This document shows, piece after piece, positions 1-8,726 of a DNA stretch of 64,000 nt. Below the pieces are notes generated by a model. That model did no database searches. It saw nothing but the letters and a program-made list of their open reading frames with translations, and was not told the origin of the DNA. Source of the DNA: Neorickettsia findlayensis (GTDB lineage: Bacteria > Pseudomonadota > Alphaproteobacteria > Rickettsiales > Anaplasmataceae); the NCBI RefSeq assembly GCF_009856525.1, contig NZ_CP047224.1, positions 186,001 to 250,000 on the forward strand, given 5' to 3'. How positions within the stretch are numbered: position 1 is the first letter of the stretch; each line of letters begins with the position of its first letter. The position numbers and the translations under genes were made by a program.

Positions 1-2465
1 GAGACGAAGAATATCAGGAGATGAGGGACGCAGCCTTTAAGGTTTTGGATTACATAGGTGTTACCACCGGTGGTGCAAATGTGCAGTTTGCTTTGAATCC
101 GGAGAATGGCGAATTACGTGTAATCGAGATGAATCCAAGGGTTTCACGGTCATCGGCGCTTGCCTCAAAGGCAACTGGGTATCCAATTGCAAAGGTTGCG
201 GCGCAACTGGCTACTGGGTTTACTCTACCAGAAGTTTATAATGATGCAGTTCCAACAATTCCTGCGTCTTTTGAGCCAGCAATGGACTACGTGGTTGTCA
301 AAATACCTCGCTTCAATTTTGAGAAGTTTTTCCATGCTGAAGAGAGGCTTTCCAGTTCCATGAAATCTGTAGGGACTACAATGGCAATTGGGAGATGCTT
401 TCAGGAAGCTTTGCAAAAGGCTTTCAGTTCTTTGGAGCAAGGTCTTGATGGTCTCAATACTGTCCTTGGTTCGAGTGTTTCTCGTGAGGTTATTAATAGA
501 AAGCTATGCTCCCTTATACCGAATAAAATTCTTATTATTGCAGATGCCATTAGAGCTGGTTTTGATATCAAAGAGATTGCTCATTTGAGCAAATATAATG
601 AGTGGTTTCTTTTGCAAATTGGCGAGCTAGTAAATTTAGAAAACGAAATTAAAAGCGTTGACTTTTCCCCGAATAGGCTTCTGGTTTGGAAGAAGAAAGG
701 ATTCTCAGATTCTAGGATAGCGTCTCTGAAGGGTTGCGATGAAGCTTTTGTAAGAAATATCAGGAAGAGGATGGGCATAAATCCTGTATTTAAACGTGTA
801 GATACCTGTGCTGCAGAATTTGAAAGCAATATAAACTATCTCTATTCCACTTATGAGGGTGATACCGTCACTCAACCTGAATGCGAAGCCTATCCTTCAG
901 ATAAACAGAAAGTAATTGTTCTAGGTAGTGGGCCAAACAGAATTGGACAGGGGATAGAATTTGATTATACATGTGTACATGCGGTTTCTGCGATAAAGGA
1001 ACTCGGCTATGAAGCAATAATGGTAAATTGTAATCCGGAAACGGTCTCAACGGATTATGATATTTCAGATAAACTTTATTTCAGTCCGATGAATGTTGAA
1101 TCGGTTCTGGATATTGTAGAAAAGGAGTCTGAGAAAGGAGAGCTACTTGGTGTGGTGCTGCAGTGTGGTGGACAGACCCCACTTAAACTTGCAAAAGCGA
1201 TGAGTGAGAATGATGTCAAAATAATCGGAACAAGTTTTGCGTCAATCAATGCTGCTGAGGATAGGAAAAGTTTCAATACCCTGGTGGCAGAATTAGAAAT
1301 GCTTCAGCCAGAAAATGCGATTGTCTTCGAACGAGAAGAAATAGCCGAAAATGTGAAAAAATTTGGTTTTCCATTGATAGTGCGACCTTCCTACGTACTT
1401 GGCGGTGAATCAATGCAGATTATCTATGATGATGCGATGCTTGAGAATTATTTGGAAAGGCATCCGCAGCTCTTCAACGGTTCTTCGTTATTATTAGATA
1501 GGTTTCTAGTAAATGCTCTGGAGCTTGATGTCGACGCAATTTCCGATGGTGAGGATGTATACATTGCCGGTATAATGGAGCATATAGAGGAAGCAGGTGT
1601 GCATTCTGGTGATTCTGCCTTTGTTTTTCCTCCTCAAAAGTTATCCGAAGAAATACTCGAGAGAATTAAGAGTTGTACCAGAAAGGTAGCGATTGCACTC
1701 AATGTAGTAGGATTTCTAAATATTCAGTTCGCAATCAGTGGAAGTGATGTATACGTGTTAGAGGTAAATCCGCGTTCGAGTCGAACCGTGCCGTTTGTTG
1801 CCAAAGCACTTGGGGTACCAATTGCTAAGATCGCAACTAAAGTCATGCTTGGTATGAGGCTCAGGGATTTCCAGTTGAAGAGATACGAAGACTATTTGCA
1901 ACATGTTTTTGTTAAACAACCTGTTTTCTCGTTTGAGAAGTTTCCAGAATCTGATGTTCTTTTAGGGCCAGAAATGAAGTCAACAGGTGAAGTAATGGGT
2001 GTCGGTGATGATTTCGATACCGCCTTTGCAAAGGTTTGTATGGCCAGTATGAGGAAACTTCCGACATCAGGGAAGGTATTTTTCTCCATCAGAGACGAAG
2101 ATAAGCTTAAGTCTGTTGAGGTTGCAAAGATATTATCAGAATTGCAGTTTACAATTCTTGCGACAAATGGCAGTGCTGCCTTTCTCAAGAAGCATAATAT
2201 TGATGCAGTGACTGTGAACAAGGTAAAAGAGGGTTCTCCACACGTTGTAGATATGATAATGAACAGTGAGATCAGTTTGGTGATAAATACCTCTTCCCAC
2301 GTATTAGAGTCGGTGAAAGACAGCATGAGTATCAGATCTAGCTCTATTATTAATCAGATACCATGTTGTACCAATATTCATTCTGCTCTGGCTTTGGTAA
2401 GGGGTATAAAGAAAATTGTTAAGTGTAAGCTGCCAGTTTATCAGCTCTCCCATGTGCAAAACTGA
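1..2465 (+). CDS. carB: Carbamoyl-phosphate synthase large subunit, 5' end outside window
   Basis: Large subunit of carbamoyl-phosphate synthase, which makes carbamoyl phosphate from glutamine-derived ammonia, bicarbonate and two ATP for pyrimidine (and arginine) synthesis. The frame is open from the first bases: codons before the ATG at 21 encode DEEYQE, which continues the family sequence, so that ATG is internal and the true start lies left of the window. About 820 residues are present, against roughly 1,070-1,090 for the family. Seen in order: the end of the first ATP-grasp domain (TGGANVQFALNPENG, EMNPRVSRSSALASKATGYP), the oligomerisation region, the second ATP-grasp domain (GSGPNRIGQGIEFDYT, RPSYVLGG, EVNPRSSRTVPF) and the C-terminal MGS-like allosteric domain. 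It ends with a TGA about 190 nt before tRNA-Ile. Partial only because of the window edge. Confidence 0.96.
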   Translation, partial: DEEYQEMRDAAFKVLDYIGVTTGGANVQFALNPENGELRVIEMNPRVSRSSALASKATGYPIAKVAAQLATGFTLPEVYNDAVPTIPASFEPAMDYVVVKIPRFNFEKFFHAEERLSSSMKSVGTTMAIGRCFQEALQKAFSSLEQGLDGLNTVLGSSVSREVINRKLCSLIPNKILIIADAIRAGFDIKEIAHLSKYNEWFLLQIGELVNLENEIKSVDFSPNRLLVWKKKGFSDSRIASLKGCDEAFVRNIRKRMGINPVFKRVDTCAAEFESNINYLYSTYEGDTVTQPECEAYPSDKQKVIVLGSGPNRIGQGIEFDYTCVHAVSAIKELGYEAIMVNCNPETVSTDYDISDKLYFSPMNVESVLDIVEKESEKGELLGVVLQCGGQTPLKLAKAMSENDVKIIGTSFASINAAEDRKSFNTLVAELEMLQPENAIVFEREEIAENVKKFGFPLIVRPSYVLGGESMQIIYDDAMLENYLERHPQLFNGSSLLLDRFLVNALELDVDAISDGEDVYIAGIMEHIEEAGVHSGDSAFVFPPQKLSEEILERIKSCTRKVAIALNVVGFLNIQFAISGSDVYVLEVNPRSSRTVPFVAKALGVPIAKIATKVMLGMRLRDFQLKRYEDYLQHVFVKQPVFSFEKFPESDVLLGPEMKSTGEVMGVGDDFDTAFAKVCMASMRKLPTSGKVFFSIRDEDKLKSVEVAKILSELQFTILATNGSAAFLKKHNIDAVTVNKVKEGSPHVVDMIMNSEISLVINTSSHVLESVKDSMSIRSSSIINQIPCCTNIHSALALVRGIKKIVKCKLPVYQLSHVQN

Positions 2466-2601
2466 TGTTTTGAAGTCACGCTCCGATACACTTTTGTAGG
2501 TCGTTGCTTCTTTAGTTCGGGGTTGATTGAGTTACGTTATTCCTCGGCTACTTGGTTTGTTCTATGACATTCGTTTTGGCCTTGTTTCTTGTCTGCAATG
2601 T

Positions 2602-2630
2602 TTGTTTCTATGTACAGCTTGTGTTACAAT
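2602..2630 (+). promoter_or_regulatory. Predicted sigma70-type promoter of tRNA-Ile
   Basis: TTGTTT (2602-2607), a 17-nt spacer and TACAAT (2625-2630), placed 28 nt before the tRNA-Ile 5' end. The same two hexamers with the same spacing stand before tRNA-Met at 27598-27626. This is a pattern match by eye with no expression evidence. Confidence 0.5.
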
Positions 2631-2658
2631 GTGCCGCGCCTGCCTGTTTTTGGAATGT

Positions 2659-2732
2659 GGGCTTGTAGCTCAGCTGGTTAGAGTACACGCCTGATAAGCG
2701 TGAGGTCGGAAGTTCAAGTCTTCTCAAGCCCA
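2659..2732 (+). tRNA. tRNA-Ile (GAT anticodon)
   Basis: 74-nt cloverleaf. The acceptor GGGCTTG (2659-2665) pairs fully with CAAGCCC (2725-2731), and the discriminator base is A at 2732. The anticodon loop CTGATAA places GAT at 2693-2695. The D arm (GCTCAGCTGGTTAGAGT) and T loop (TTCAAGT) are normal. The next bases are CCG, so CCA is not encoded. The tldD start codon lies only 9 nt further on. Confidence 0.96.
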
Positions 2733-2741
2733 CCGATTTGT

Positions 2742-4133
2742 ATGTTGGATTTCGAAAAATTTGTTCCTGTTATTGTAGCAGCTCTTCATGGTGCTGATGG
2801 GGGAGAGCTGTTTGTTGAGTACTCTCTTTCGGAGATTCTAAGGTTCCAGGATGGTGTACTTGCTGAGAGTAGTTATGCCGATTCCTCTGGATTTGGTCTC
2901 CGTGCGTTTTATGGTGATAAGGTGCTTTATACACACTCATCACGCTTGAGCGATGCTAGTATTTTTGAGGCTAGTGATTTTATTCGGAAAAATCGTCCGA
3001 CAGATAGCGCAGCTATGACAGCAGCGGGAATGCACGAGATTGCATATGAGGATTCTCTTTATAAGGTTGAAGTCCAAGATGATTCCTTCTCGTTTGATAG
3101 CAAGGTCGCTTTTTTGCGTCGTGTTTACGACTATGCCTTGTCAAAAAGTGAAAACATAGCGAGTGCCTCTGTAACGCTTATGAGGTTTGTCCGGAGAATT
3201 GGGATTATTAAAAACACTGGAGAAACTGTAACTGATGAGCAGCCGATGGTGCGTTTAGGGTTTTCGGTTGTGTTGAAGGACGAGAAGGGTGAAGCTCAAG
3301 GGGGTACTTCAGGCAAAGGTGGGAGATTCGGGTTTTCTGGGTTGATGAAAGACTGGCACGTAGTTGTTGATCGTGCATTTCACAAGGCTGAGGTTGCTTT
3401 GCGGGCTGTACCTTGCCCTTCTGGTGAAATGACAGTGGTTTTGGGGAGCGGATGGCCGGGTGTATTGTTACACGAAGCTATAGGTCATGGACTGGAGGCT
3501 GATTTTAATCGTAAAGGGGTTTCCGCTTTTTCTGGTCTGATTGGTAAGAGAGTTGCTTCTGATGTTGTTAGTGTCGTTGATAACGGTAGGATCAATGAAG
3601 CCAGGGGTTCCATTAATGTTGATGATGAAGGTACACGATCTTCGCACAATGTTCTAATAAAGGATGGAATCCTTAAGGGCTATATGTTTGATCTCATGAA
3701 CGCTAAGTTGATGGGTAAACAGTCTACTGGTAATGGGCGTCGCGAGAGCTATATGAACATTCCGCTGCCACGTATGACAAATACGTACATGTTGCCGGGT
3801 GATAAAACTCCGGATGAAATAATAAAAAGTGTTAAAAACGGTATTTATGCTGTCGATTTTTCAGGTGGTCAGGTTGATATAACGTCTGGAAAATTTGTAT
3901 TTTCAGCATCTGAAGCGTACTTAATAGAGAATGGTGAGGTCACAGTACCCGTTAAAGAGGTTACGCTTATTGGCGATGGTCCGACGATCTTGAAAAGAAT
4001 TTCAGCTGTTGGAAATGATCTCAAACTTGACGATGGGATAGGTACTTGCGGTAAAGATGGGCAGTCGATGCCTGTGTGTGTTGGCCAGCCAACTATTTGT
4101 GTGGATAAAATTACCGTTGGTGGGACCGCTTAA
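2742..4133 (+). CDS. tldD: TldD-type metalloprotease
   Basis: TldD subunit of the TldD/TldE(PmbA) zinc protease, which in other bacteria degrades unfolded peptides and matures some ribosomally made peptides. The protein of 463 residues is close to the family length of about 475-480. The HExxxH zinc-binding motif is visible as LLHEAIGHGLEAD near residue 240. Conserved blocks before it (GFGLRAF) and after it (NIDDEGT-like NVDDEGT, GNGRRESY, GGGQV-like GGQVDI) fit TldD. I chose the ATG at 2742 because the longer frame starts with a GTG inside tRNA-Ile. It therefore begins 9 nt after the tRNA and has no clear Shine-Dalgarno sequence, which suggests a tRNA-mRNA cotranscript. The TldE/PmbA partner is not in the window. 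Confidence 0.93.
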   Translation: MLDFEKFVPVIVAALHGADGGELFVEYSLSEILRFQDGVLAESSYADSSGFGLRAFYGDKVLYTHSSRLSDASIFEASDFIRKNRPTDSAAMTAAGMHEIAYEDSLYKVEVQDDSFSFDSKVAFLRRVYDYALSKSENIASASVTLMRFVRRIGIIKNTGETVTDEQPMVRLGFSVVLKDEKGEAQGGTSGKGGRFGFSGLMKDWHVVVDRAFHKAEVALRAVPCPSGEMTVVLGSGWPGVLLHEAIGHGLEADFNRKGVSAFSGLIGKRVASDVVSVVDNGRINEARGSINVDDEGTRSSHNVLIKDGILKGYMFDLMNAKLMGKQSTGNGRRESYMNIPLPRMTNTYMLPGDKTPDEIIKSVKNGIYAVDFSGGQVDITSGKFVFSASEAYLIENGEVTVPVKEVTLIGDGPTILKRISAVGNDLKLDDGIGTCGKDGQSMPVCVGQPTICVDKITVGGTA

Positions 4134-4161
4134 GTTCCCGCTTATCCTATCTTCTAAGCTT

Positions 4162-4189
4162 TTCTTATTACATCCCCTCATGTTACAAT
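4162..4189 (+). promoter_or_regulatory. Possible promoter of purA
   Basis: TACAAT (4184-4189) sits 30 nt before the purA ATG. A weak upstream hexamer, TTCTTA (4162-4167), lies at 16-nt spacing. The sequence around the -10 (TGTTACAAT) is identical to that before tRNA-Ile (2622-2630). Modest support only. Confidence 0.38.
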
Positions 4190-4219
4190 CCGTGGTCTTC
4201 GGTATGTTTGGGGGACTGT

Positions 4220-5473
4220 ATGGACGCTGCAGTTATAGGCTTACAGTGGGGTGATGAAGGTAAGGGTAAAATTGTAGATTATCTTGCTAGTGACTTCGAC
4301 AGTGTTGTCCGTTTTAATGGCGGCAATAATGCTGGGCATACAGTCATTGTAGGTGAGAGAACCTATAAACTTAGAGTCTTACCATCGGGCATTTTGAGGG
4401 AGGATGTTATTTCCGTTATTGGCAATGGAGTTGTTCTTGATCCACAAGGTCTACTAGAGGAAATTCATCTACTGAAACAGGAAGGTGTCAAGATACATCC
4501 AGGTAAGCTGTTGATTGCGGATAACTGTCATCTTGTTCTTCCAATACATAAAGAGTTGGATGTTCTGTTCGAGGAGAAACAGAAACTAGGAACCACTAAA
4601 TGTGGTATTGGTCCGTGTTATCAGGATAAAGTTGCTAGGCGAGGTATACGCTTATGTGATTTGCGATCCGAAGGGCAATTAAGAAAGACTTTGGCAGCGC
4701 TTTCATACTATCATAACGTCGTACGTAAAGGGGCTGGACTGCAGGAGATTTGTCAAGAGAGTCTCTTTTCTTCGCTCTTTGCAATGAGGGATAAGCTACT
4801 CTGTTATGCAGTTTCTCCATGTGAATTGAGGGATATTTTATCTGGTAAAAGTAAACTTTATGAAGGAGCCCAAGGGATGCTACTCGACATAGATCATGGT
4901 ACGTATCCATTTGTAACGTCAGGCTCTTCGGGATTGGGTCAGGTGATGAACGGTGCTGCGCTTGGATGTGTGAATAGAGTTATAGGGGTTATGAAGGGCT
5001 ATGTTACCCGAGTTGGAGAGGGTGTTTTTCCGACTGAACAAGATAATGCATTTGGTAGCGAGTTACAGAAACTGGGAAAAGAAGTTGGTACAGTAAGCGG
5101 AAGAATCAGAAGATGTGGTTGGTGTGACCTTCCCTTAGTGAGGTATGTCAATGCTGTCGCAGGAGTAACAGAAATTGTTATAACAAAACTTGATGTTTTA
5201 GACTCTTTTAATGAAATCTTTTTATGTTGTGCTTACAAAGGTAAAAAAGGTAAGTTGATTGAAATTTGTAGCCCTAGTAAACTTTGCTATAGTGAGTACA
5301 AAGCGCAGTACATAGTAATGAAAGGCTGGAGGTCGTCAACTGTCGGGGTTGCTTCTTTTTGCGATCTTCCTGATGAAGCAAAAAGTTTTGTGGAGACAAT
5401 TGAAAAATGTCTTGATCTTCCAGTTACTATGGTTTCTAATGGCCCTGAGAGGACCCAAGTTCTCCATAGGTAA
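4220..5473 (+). CDS. purA: Adenylosuccinate synthetase
   Basis: Joins IMP and aspartate using GTP to make adenylosuccinate, the first committed step from IMP to AMP. The 417-residue protein matches the family length of about 425-430. The N-terminal GTP loop (GLQWGDEGKGK, residues about 7-17), the IMP/Mg block NNAGHTV, the signature GIGPCYQDKVARRGIR, YEGAQGMLLDIDHGTYPFVTSGS and the C-terminal GPER are all present. I preferred the ATG at 4220 because the longer in-frame TTG start at 4208 adds four residues before the conserved start. GGGGGAC just upstream can act as a ribosome binding site. tldD lies upstream and an unrelated membrane protein downstream. Confidence 0.96.
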   Translation: MDAAVIGLQWGDEGKGKIVDYLASDFDSVVRFNGGNNAGHTVIVGERTYKLRVLPSGILREDVISVIGNGVVLDPQGLLEEIHLLKQEGVKIHPGKLLIADNCHLVLPIHKELDVLFEEKQKLGTTKCGIGPCYQDKVARRGIRLCDLRSEGQLRKTLAALSYYHNVVRKGAGLQEICQESLFSSLFAMRDKLLCYAVSPCELRDILSGKSKLYEGAQGMLLDIDHGTYPFVTSGSSGLGQVMNGAALGCVNRVIGVMKGYVTRVGEGVFPTEQDNAFGSELQKLGKEVGTVSGRIRRCGWCDLPLVRYVNAVAGVTEIVITKLDVLDSFNEIFLCCAYKGKKGKLIEICSPSKLCYSEYKAQYIVMKGWRSSTVGVASFCDLPDEAKSFVETIEKCLDLPVTMVSNGPERTQVLHR

Positions 5474-5561
5474 TACGGAAATCAAATGTCGTTATTCGTA
5501 TGGCAAGAGAGTTAGTAGGGATTACTTTGTGAGTGTCCTATAGGGTAGAGATTGCGGTCTT

Positions 5562-6263
5562 ATGTTCAGTGTTTCAACTATAAGAAAGATTGTTGGCGCT
5601 ATTGTACCGTCCAGGATGATAACAACTTTTTTTTGGATTGGATATCTTCCTGAGTGGCAAAGCCATTGGACCGCTTTTTTTTCGATACCGTTAGCTTTGT
5701 TGGTTTTGTACTTTACTGTTGGGTTTTCCGTGCCTGCAGTGCTTGCAGCTCAGGTTTTGCTTATCTTCTCTCTGGTTCTGTTGTTTTTGGGGTTGATTGG
5801 TATATATCTCTTCCAAAAGACTGTGTTTTCTGAGAGCAGGTATGAAATCACAATACACGTTGCATTCGGGCAGTGTCTTATGCTTGCGCTTTCTATCCCT
5901 GCAGTTATCAAGACTTTGACTCAGATTTTTCTGTTTAATTCCTTCATATGTGCTCACTTCTTGAATTGCGCAGAGTGGTTTTTGAGGTGTTCAACTTACT
6001 TTATAACGACGTTGGTTCCATATTTTGTTTTCAGGTTAATAGACATAGTGAAGCCTTGGCCGTCGTATTGGATCGAAAGAGACTACAACAATGCTTTTAG
6101 CAATATGATTGAAGGCTTTTGCAACGCCATATATGCTTCTGCCTTGTTTTACGCACTCAATTTCATACTATTTAACCTCTTGCTTGTTGATGTCGTTGAG
6201 TTCTATAGACAGGTCTTTTCGGGGGTCTTTCTTAACAGAGGGATTCCCTGGGTGTACTTGTAA
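5562..6263 (+). CDS. Degenerate PgpA-like membrane protein (predicted pseudoenzyme)
   Basis: 233 residues with at least four hydrophobic segments. It resembles phosphatidylglycerophosphatase A, which dephosphorylates PGP to phosphatidylglycerol at the inner membrane. The signature FRLIDIVKPWPSYW (residues about 157-170) matches FRFLDIVKPWPISF in the intact PgpA at 50389-50898. Aligning the two shows loss of the acidic residues. IIDELVAQ in the intact copy is TIHVAFGQ here (D to H99, E to V100), and MLDDLL is MIEGFC (D to E184, D to G185). The N-terminal LPGT motif is also changed (IGYLPEWQSHW). The reading frame is intact and about 65 residues longer than the intact copy. I infer a diverged paralogue that is probably inactive as a phosphatase. 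Current function unknown. It follows purA by 88 nt. Confidence 0.7.
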   Translation: MFSVSTIRKIVGAIVPSRMITTFFWIGYLPEWQSHWTAFFSIPLALLVLYFTVGFSVPAVLAAQVLLIFSLVLLFLGLIGIYLFQKTVFSESRYEITIHVAFGQCLMLALSIPAVIKTLTQIFLFNSFICAHFLNCAEWFLRCSTYFITTLVPYFVFRLIDIVKPWPSYWIERDYNNAFSNMIEGFCNAIYASALFYALNFILFNLLLVDVVEFYRQVFSGVFLNRGIPWVYL

Positions 6264-6282
6264 TTGATAAATGAAAAGAAGA

Positions 6283-6343
6283 GAGGTGCACCTCCGTGGT
6301 GTGTGTTTTACAGGTGGTTCTCACGCACATTACCTAGGAGGTG
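6283..6343. terminator. Inverted repeat between convergent genes, possible bidirectional terminator
   Basis: CACCTCC (6289-6295) pairs with GGAGGTG (6337-6343), and an inner GTGTGTG/CACGCAC pairing extends the hairpin. The left arm lies within a perfect 12-bp palindrome, GAGGTGCACCTC (6283-6294). It sits between the convergent PgpA-like and thioredoxin-like genes. There is no clean T-run right after the stem, so the terminator role is tentative. Confidence 0.35.
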
Positions 6344-6372
6344 GGAGAGTGTACTCTTTTAATACTTCTTCC

Positions 6373-6711
6373 TCATGAAGGCTTATACTTTTCAAGTAGC
6401 GCTTTTACAGCCTCTTGAGGTTTGTTGCCTAGCATTCTTGCCAGTTCGTTGTCCGGTGATATATTCTCTGTGAAAATTCCCACAGTCGGAACCGCTCTTA
6501 CGTTCCATATCTGGCTTGGGCTCTTGCCTTCACTACTGGTGACATCCATCCTATAAAATCTTATGTCTTGGTTCTCTTGTGCGAGTTGTTCGTACGCGGG
6601 TGTGAAATTGTTACATGCTTTACATGTTGGGAGGTAAAACTCCACTACGCCGAGCTGCCCCTCTTCGAGTGTCACCCGGTCTGTTGCGCTTAATTCTGTA
6701 ATGAGGTCCAT
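6373..6711 (-). CDS. Thioredoxin-like protein with a CKAC active site
   Basis: 112 residues, the usual size of thioredoxin (about 105-110). A thioredoxin fold is indicated by VEFYLPTCKACNNF (residues about 23-36), a strand-like RFYRMDVTSS and the cis-proline segment VRAVPTVGIF. The redox motif is CKAC instead of the usual CGPC of thioredoxin 1, so the redox potential and partners may differ. There is no signal peptide, so it is probably cytoplasmic. It is a single-gene unit convergent with the PgpA-like gene. The 150 nt upstream are very A+T-rich. I call the family with confidence but not the exact role. It could be the main thioredoxin of the cell or a side member. Confidence 0.85.
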   Translation of the reverse strand: MDLITELSATDRVTLEEGQLGVVEFYLPTCKACNNFTPAYEQLAQENQDIRFYRMDVTSSEGKSPSQIWNVRAVPTVGIFTENISPDNELARMLGNKPQEAVKALLEKYKPS

Positions 6712-6861
6712 ATCATCTGTCTTGCAAAGTCATTATTAATTATTTAACAGAATAAATAATTTTATATTAACATAGCTGCAGGATATGTCAGAAGCACTAT
6801 TTTGTATGGTTGTAGTAATATCATTACGATCCTTATTCTAGAACACCTATCCCATCAAACT

Positions 6862-7857
6862 TTAAGGATTTTTCATGCGACCTAATAGGCTCATAAAAGC
6901 CGAGTTGAGCTCTTGTTTGATATCTTGTTCAAAAGAGTTCATGCCGTGTAGATTCAATCGAGTTATAGTGTATAACATTTTCGTTAGCACGCAGTTTATG
7001 TTATGTACACGAGCTAATTCGTATAATGATTCTAGTGTTGATTTTCCTTCAACTAGTACGTTGTCATTGTAGTTATCGATAAGCCTGTAACCATATCTAA
7101 AATTGCGCGATTTATCTGAAAAGCATGTGAGAACGAGATCCCCGATTCCACAAAATTCCATTATGGTGGCTGGATCCCCACCCTTTATTGTTATAAAAGA
7201 GCGAGCTTCTTCCAATGCTAGGCTCATAAGTGCTGACAGAGTATTCGAACCTGCACCTATGCGAACCAATACACCACAAATTATTGCTATTACGTTCTTG
7301 AAAGATCCAAGTATTTGAGTGCCGTTAATGTCAGCGATATACTTTGTGAAGAATGTTTCCGTTGAGAGTGCACTTGCTATCTTGTGATAAATGGCTTTGT
7401 TGCTTCCAGCCAAGTTGCTAAAGGAAGGTTTCTTGGCAAGTATCTCATGTGCAAAATTTGGTCCAGAAAGAACGAAGACATCATTTTTAGGGAGTTCTTC
7501 ATGAACGACCTCACTCATTAAAAGTAAAGATCCTCTTTCGATTCCCTTATTACACAGTATAATTTGAGCACTTTCTGCGATATTTTCCCTGACTTTTTGG
7601 AGGAGTTCTCGCATACTCTGTGATGGAACAGCTATGAAGATCAACTCTGCGTCTTTCAAGACATTCAAATTGCTTGTAGCAGAAATGTTTCTGTTGAGTG
7701 GAAAAGCAGATAGATATTTAGTGTTAACATGCCTCTCGTTTATACTATCGATAACTCCCGTGTTCCTGCAGAGAATTGTCACATGTTGGGTGTTGAATGC
7801 AAGAAGGTTCGCGATTGCAGTTCCCCATGCCCCTCCACCAATAACGACTGAGTCCAT
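6862..7857 (-). CDS. gpsA: Glycerol-3-phosphate dehydrogenase [NAD(P)+]
   Basis: Reduces dihydroxyacetone phosphate to sn-glycerol-3-phosphate, the backbone for phospholipid synthesis. The 331-residue protein fits the family (about 330-340). An N-terminal Rossmann motif, VIGGGAWGTAIANLL (residues about 5-19), a GPNFAHEI block, KNVIAI and the C-terminal signature CGIGDLVLTCFSDKSRNFRYG are present. A longer start at 7875 adds MKYGGL; I chose the ATG at 7857 because family proteins start just before the glycine-rich loop and a G-run precedes this codon. It lies 56 nt downstream of radC on the same strand. It supplies the precursor for the pssA, psd and pgpA pathway elsewhere in the window. Confidence 0.94.
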   Translation of the reverse strand: MDSVVIGGGAWGTAIANLLAFNTQHVTILCRNTGVIDSINERHVNTKYLSAFPLNRNISATSNLNVLKDAELIFIAVPSQSMRELLQKVRENIAESAQIILCNKGIERGSLLLMSEVVHEELPKNDVFVLSGPNFAHEILAKKPSFSNLAGSNKAIYHKIASALSTETFFTKYIADINGTQILGSFKNVIAIICGVLVRIGAGSNTLSALMSLALEEARSFITIKGGDPATIMEFCGIGDLVLTCFSDKSRNFRYGYRLIDNYNDNVLVEGKSTLESLYELARVHNINCVLTKMLYTITRLNLHGMNSFEQDIKQELNSAFMSLLGRMKNP

Positions 7858-7913
7858 GAGCCCCCCATACTTCATTGTCGATAGAATGGTACATCAAAGC
7901 TACCTATCTGTCA

Positions 7914-8624
7914 TCACAGAAGCCCGTTAACGACAAAGCTGAAATGATCATGTGGTGTTACGATAAAGTGATCTACAAGCTGTACGTCCACTTTCTGACA
8001 GATCTTCTTCAACTTCCCAGTTATGAGTAAGTCCTCCTGAGAGGGTAGGGGATTGCCGCTGGGATGATTATGTGCGATGACAATTGCACTTGCACCGCAG
8101 GTTAGACATTTTTTAATAATTTCTCTCATACAAAGCGGTGTATGGTCGGTAGCTCCAAGTTCCTGCACATACTCTCTGATCAGGGTGTACTTCTTATTAA
8201 GAAAAAGGACGCGTATTGTCTCGACTGGGTTATTCCCGATACTTAAACGTAAGTAGTCTACAACCGATTTCCACGATTTTAAGGTGGTTCTGGAGGTTAG
8301 GTCCTTTCTGAGAATTGCTTTCATACTTTCGCGCACGGTTTTGATGAGTGCAACAACAGCGTCATTGACGCCTTTCACACTTTTCAAGTCGTCATGATCA
8401 GCAGCGAAAAGTTTCTTAAAATCTCCAAACTCTTTTAGCAGAGATTTGGCCAGAGGCTTAACATCAATCCTTGGATGAGTTGCAAAGAGCAAATACTCTA
8501 GCAACTCCAACTCCGACACAGTACCACCTGCACTTTGTATTATGCGCTGGCGAAGCCTGAGCCTATGCCCTTTATGCAACGACCCAGGTATAACTTCCAC
8601 ACCCTTTTGTCCCAACTTTTTCAT
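7914..8624 (-). CDS. radC: RadC family (JAB/MPN domain) protein
   Basis: 236 residues, typical of RadC/YicR (about 220-230). A helix-hairpin-helix-like region (FAADHDDLKSVKGVNDAVVALI) precedes a C-terminal JAB1/MPN metalloprotease-like domain. The JAMM motif is clear as VIAHNHPSGNPLPSQED (residues about 183-199). The name comes from an old assignment to DNA repair; the true biochemical activity of the family is unsettled. It is probably expressed with gpsA, which follows on the same strand. Upstream is the XRE regulator gene, about 100 nt away. Confidence 0.92.
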   Translation of the reverse strand: MKKLGQKGVEVIPGSLHKGHRLRLRQRIIQSAGGTVSELELLEYLLFATHPRIDVKPLAKSLLKEFGDFKKLFAADHDDLKSVKGVNDAVVALIKTVRESMKAILRKDLTSRTTLKSWKSVVDYLRLSIGNNPVETIRVLFLNKKYTLIREYVQELGATDHTPLCMREIIKKCLTCGASAIVIAHNHPSGNPLPSQEDLLITGKLKKICQKVDVQLVDHFIVTPHDHFSFVVNGLL

Positions 8625-8726
8625 AGTCAGCTCGACACCCCATTTATCGCGAACCGCTAGAATCAGATAAACAGAAAATCAAATCCTACTGAACTAGAGC
8701 ATTCTGCAGTGGCTTTGCATCCTGTG

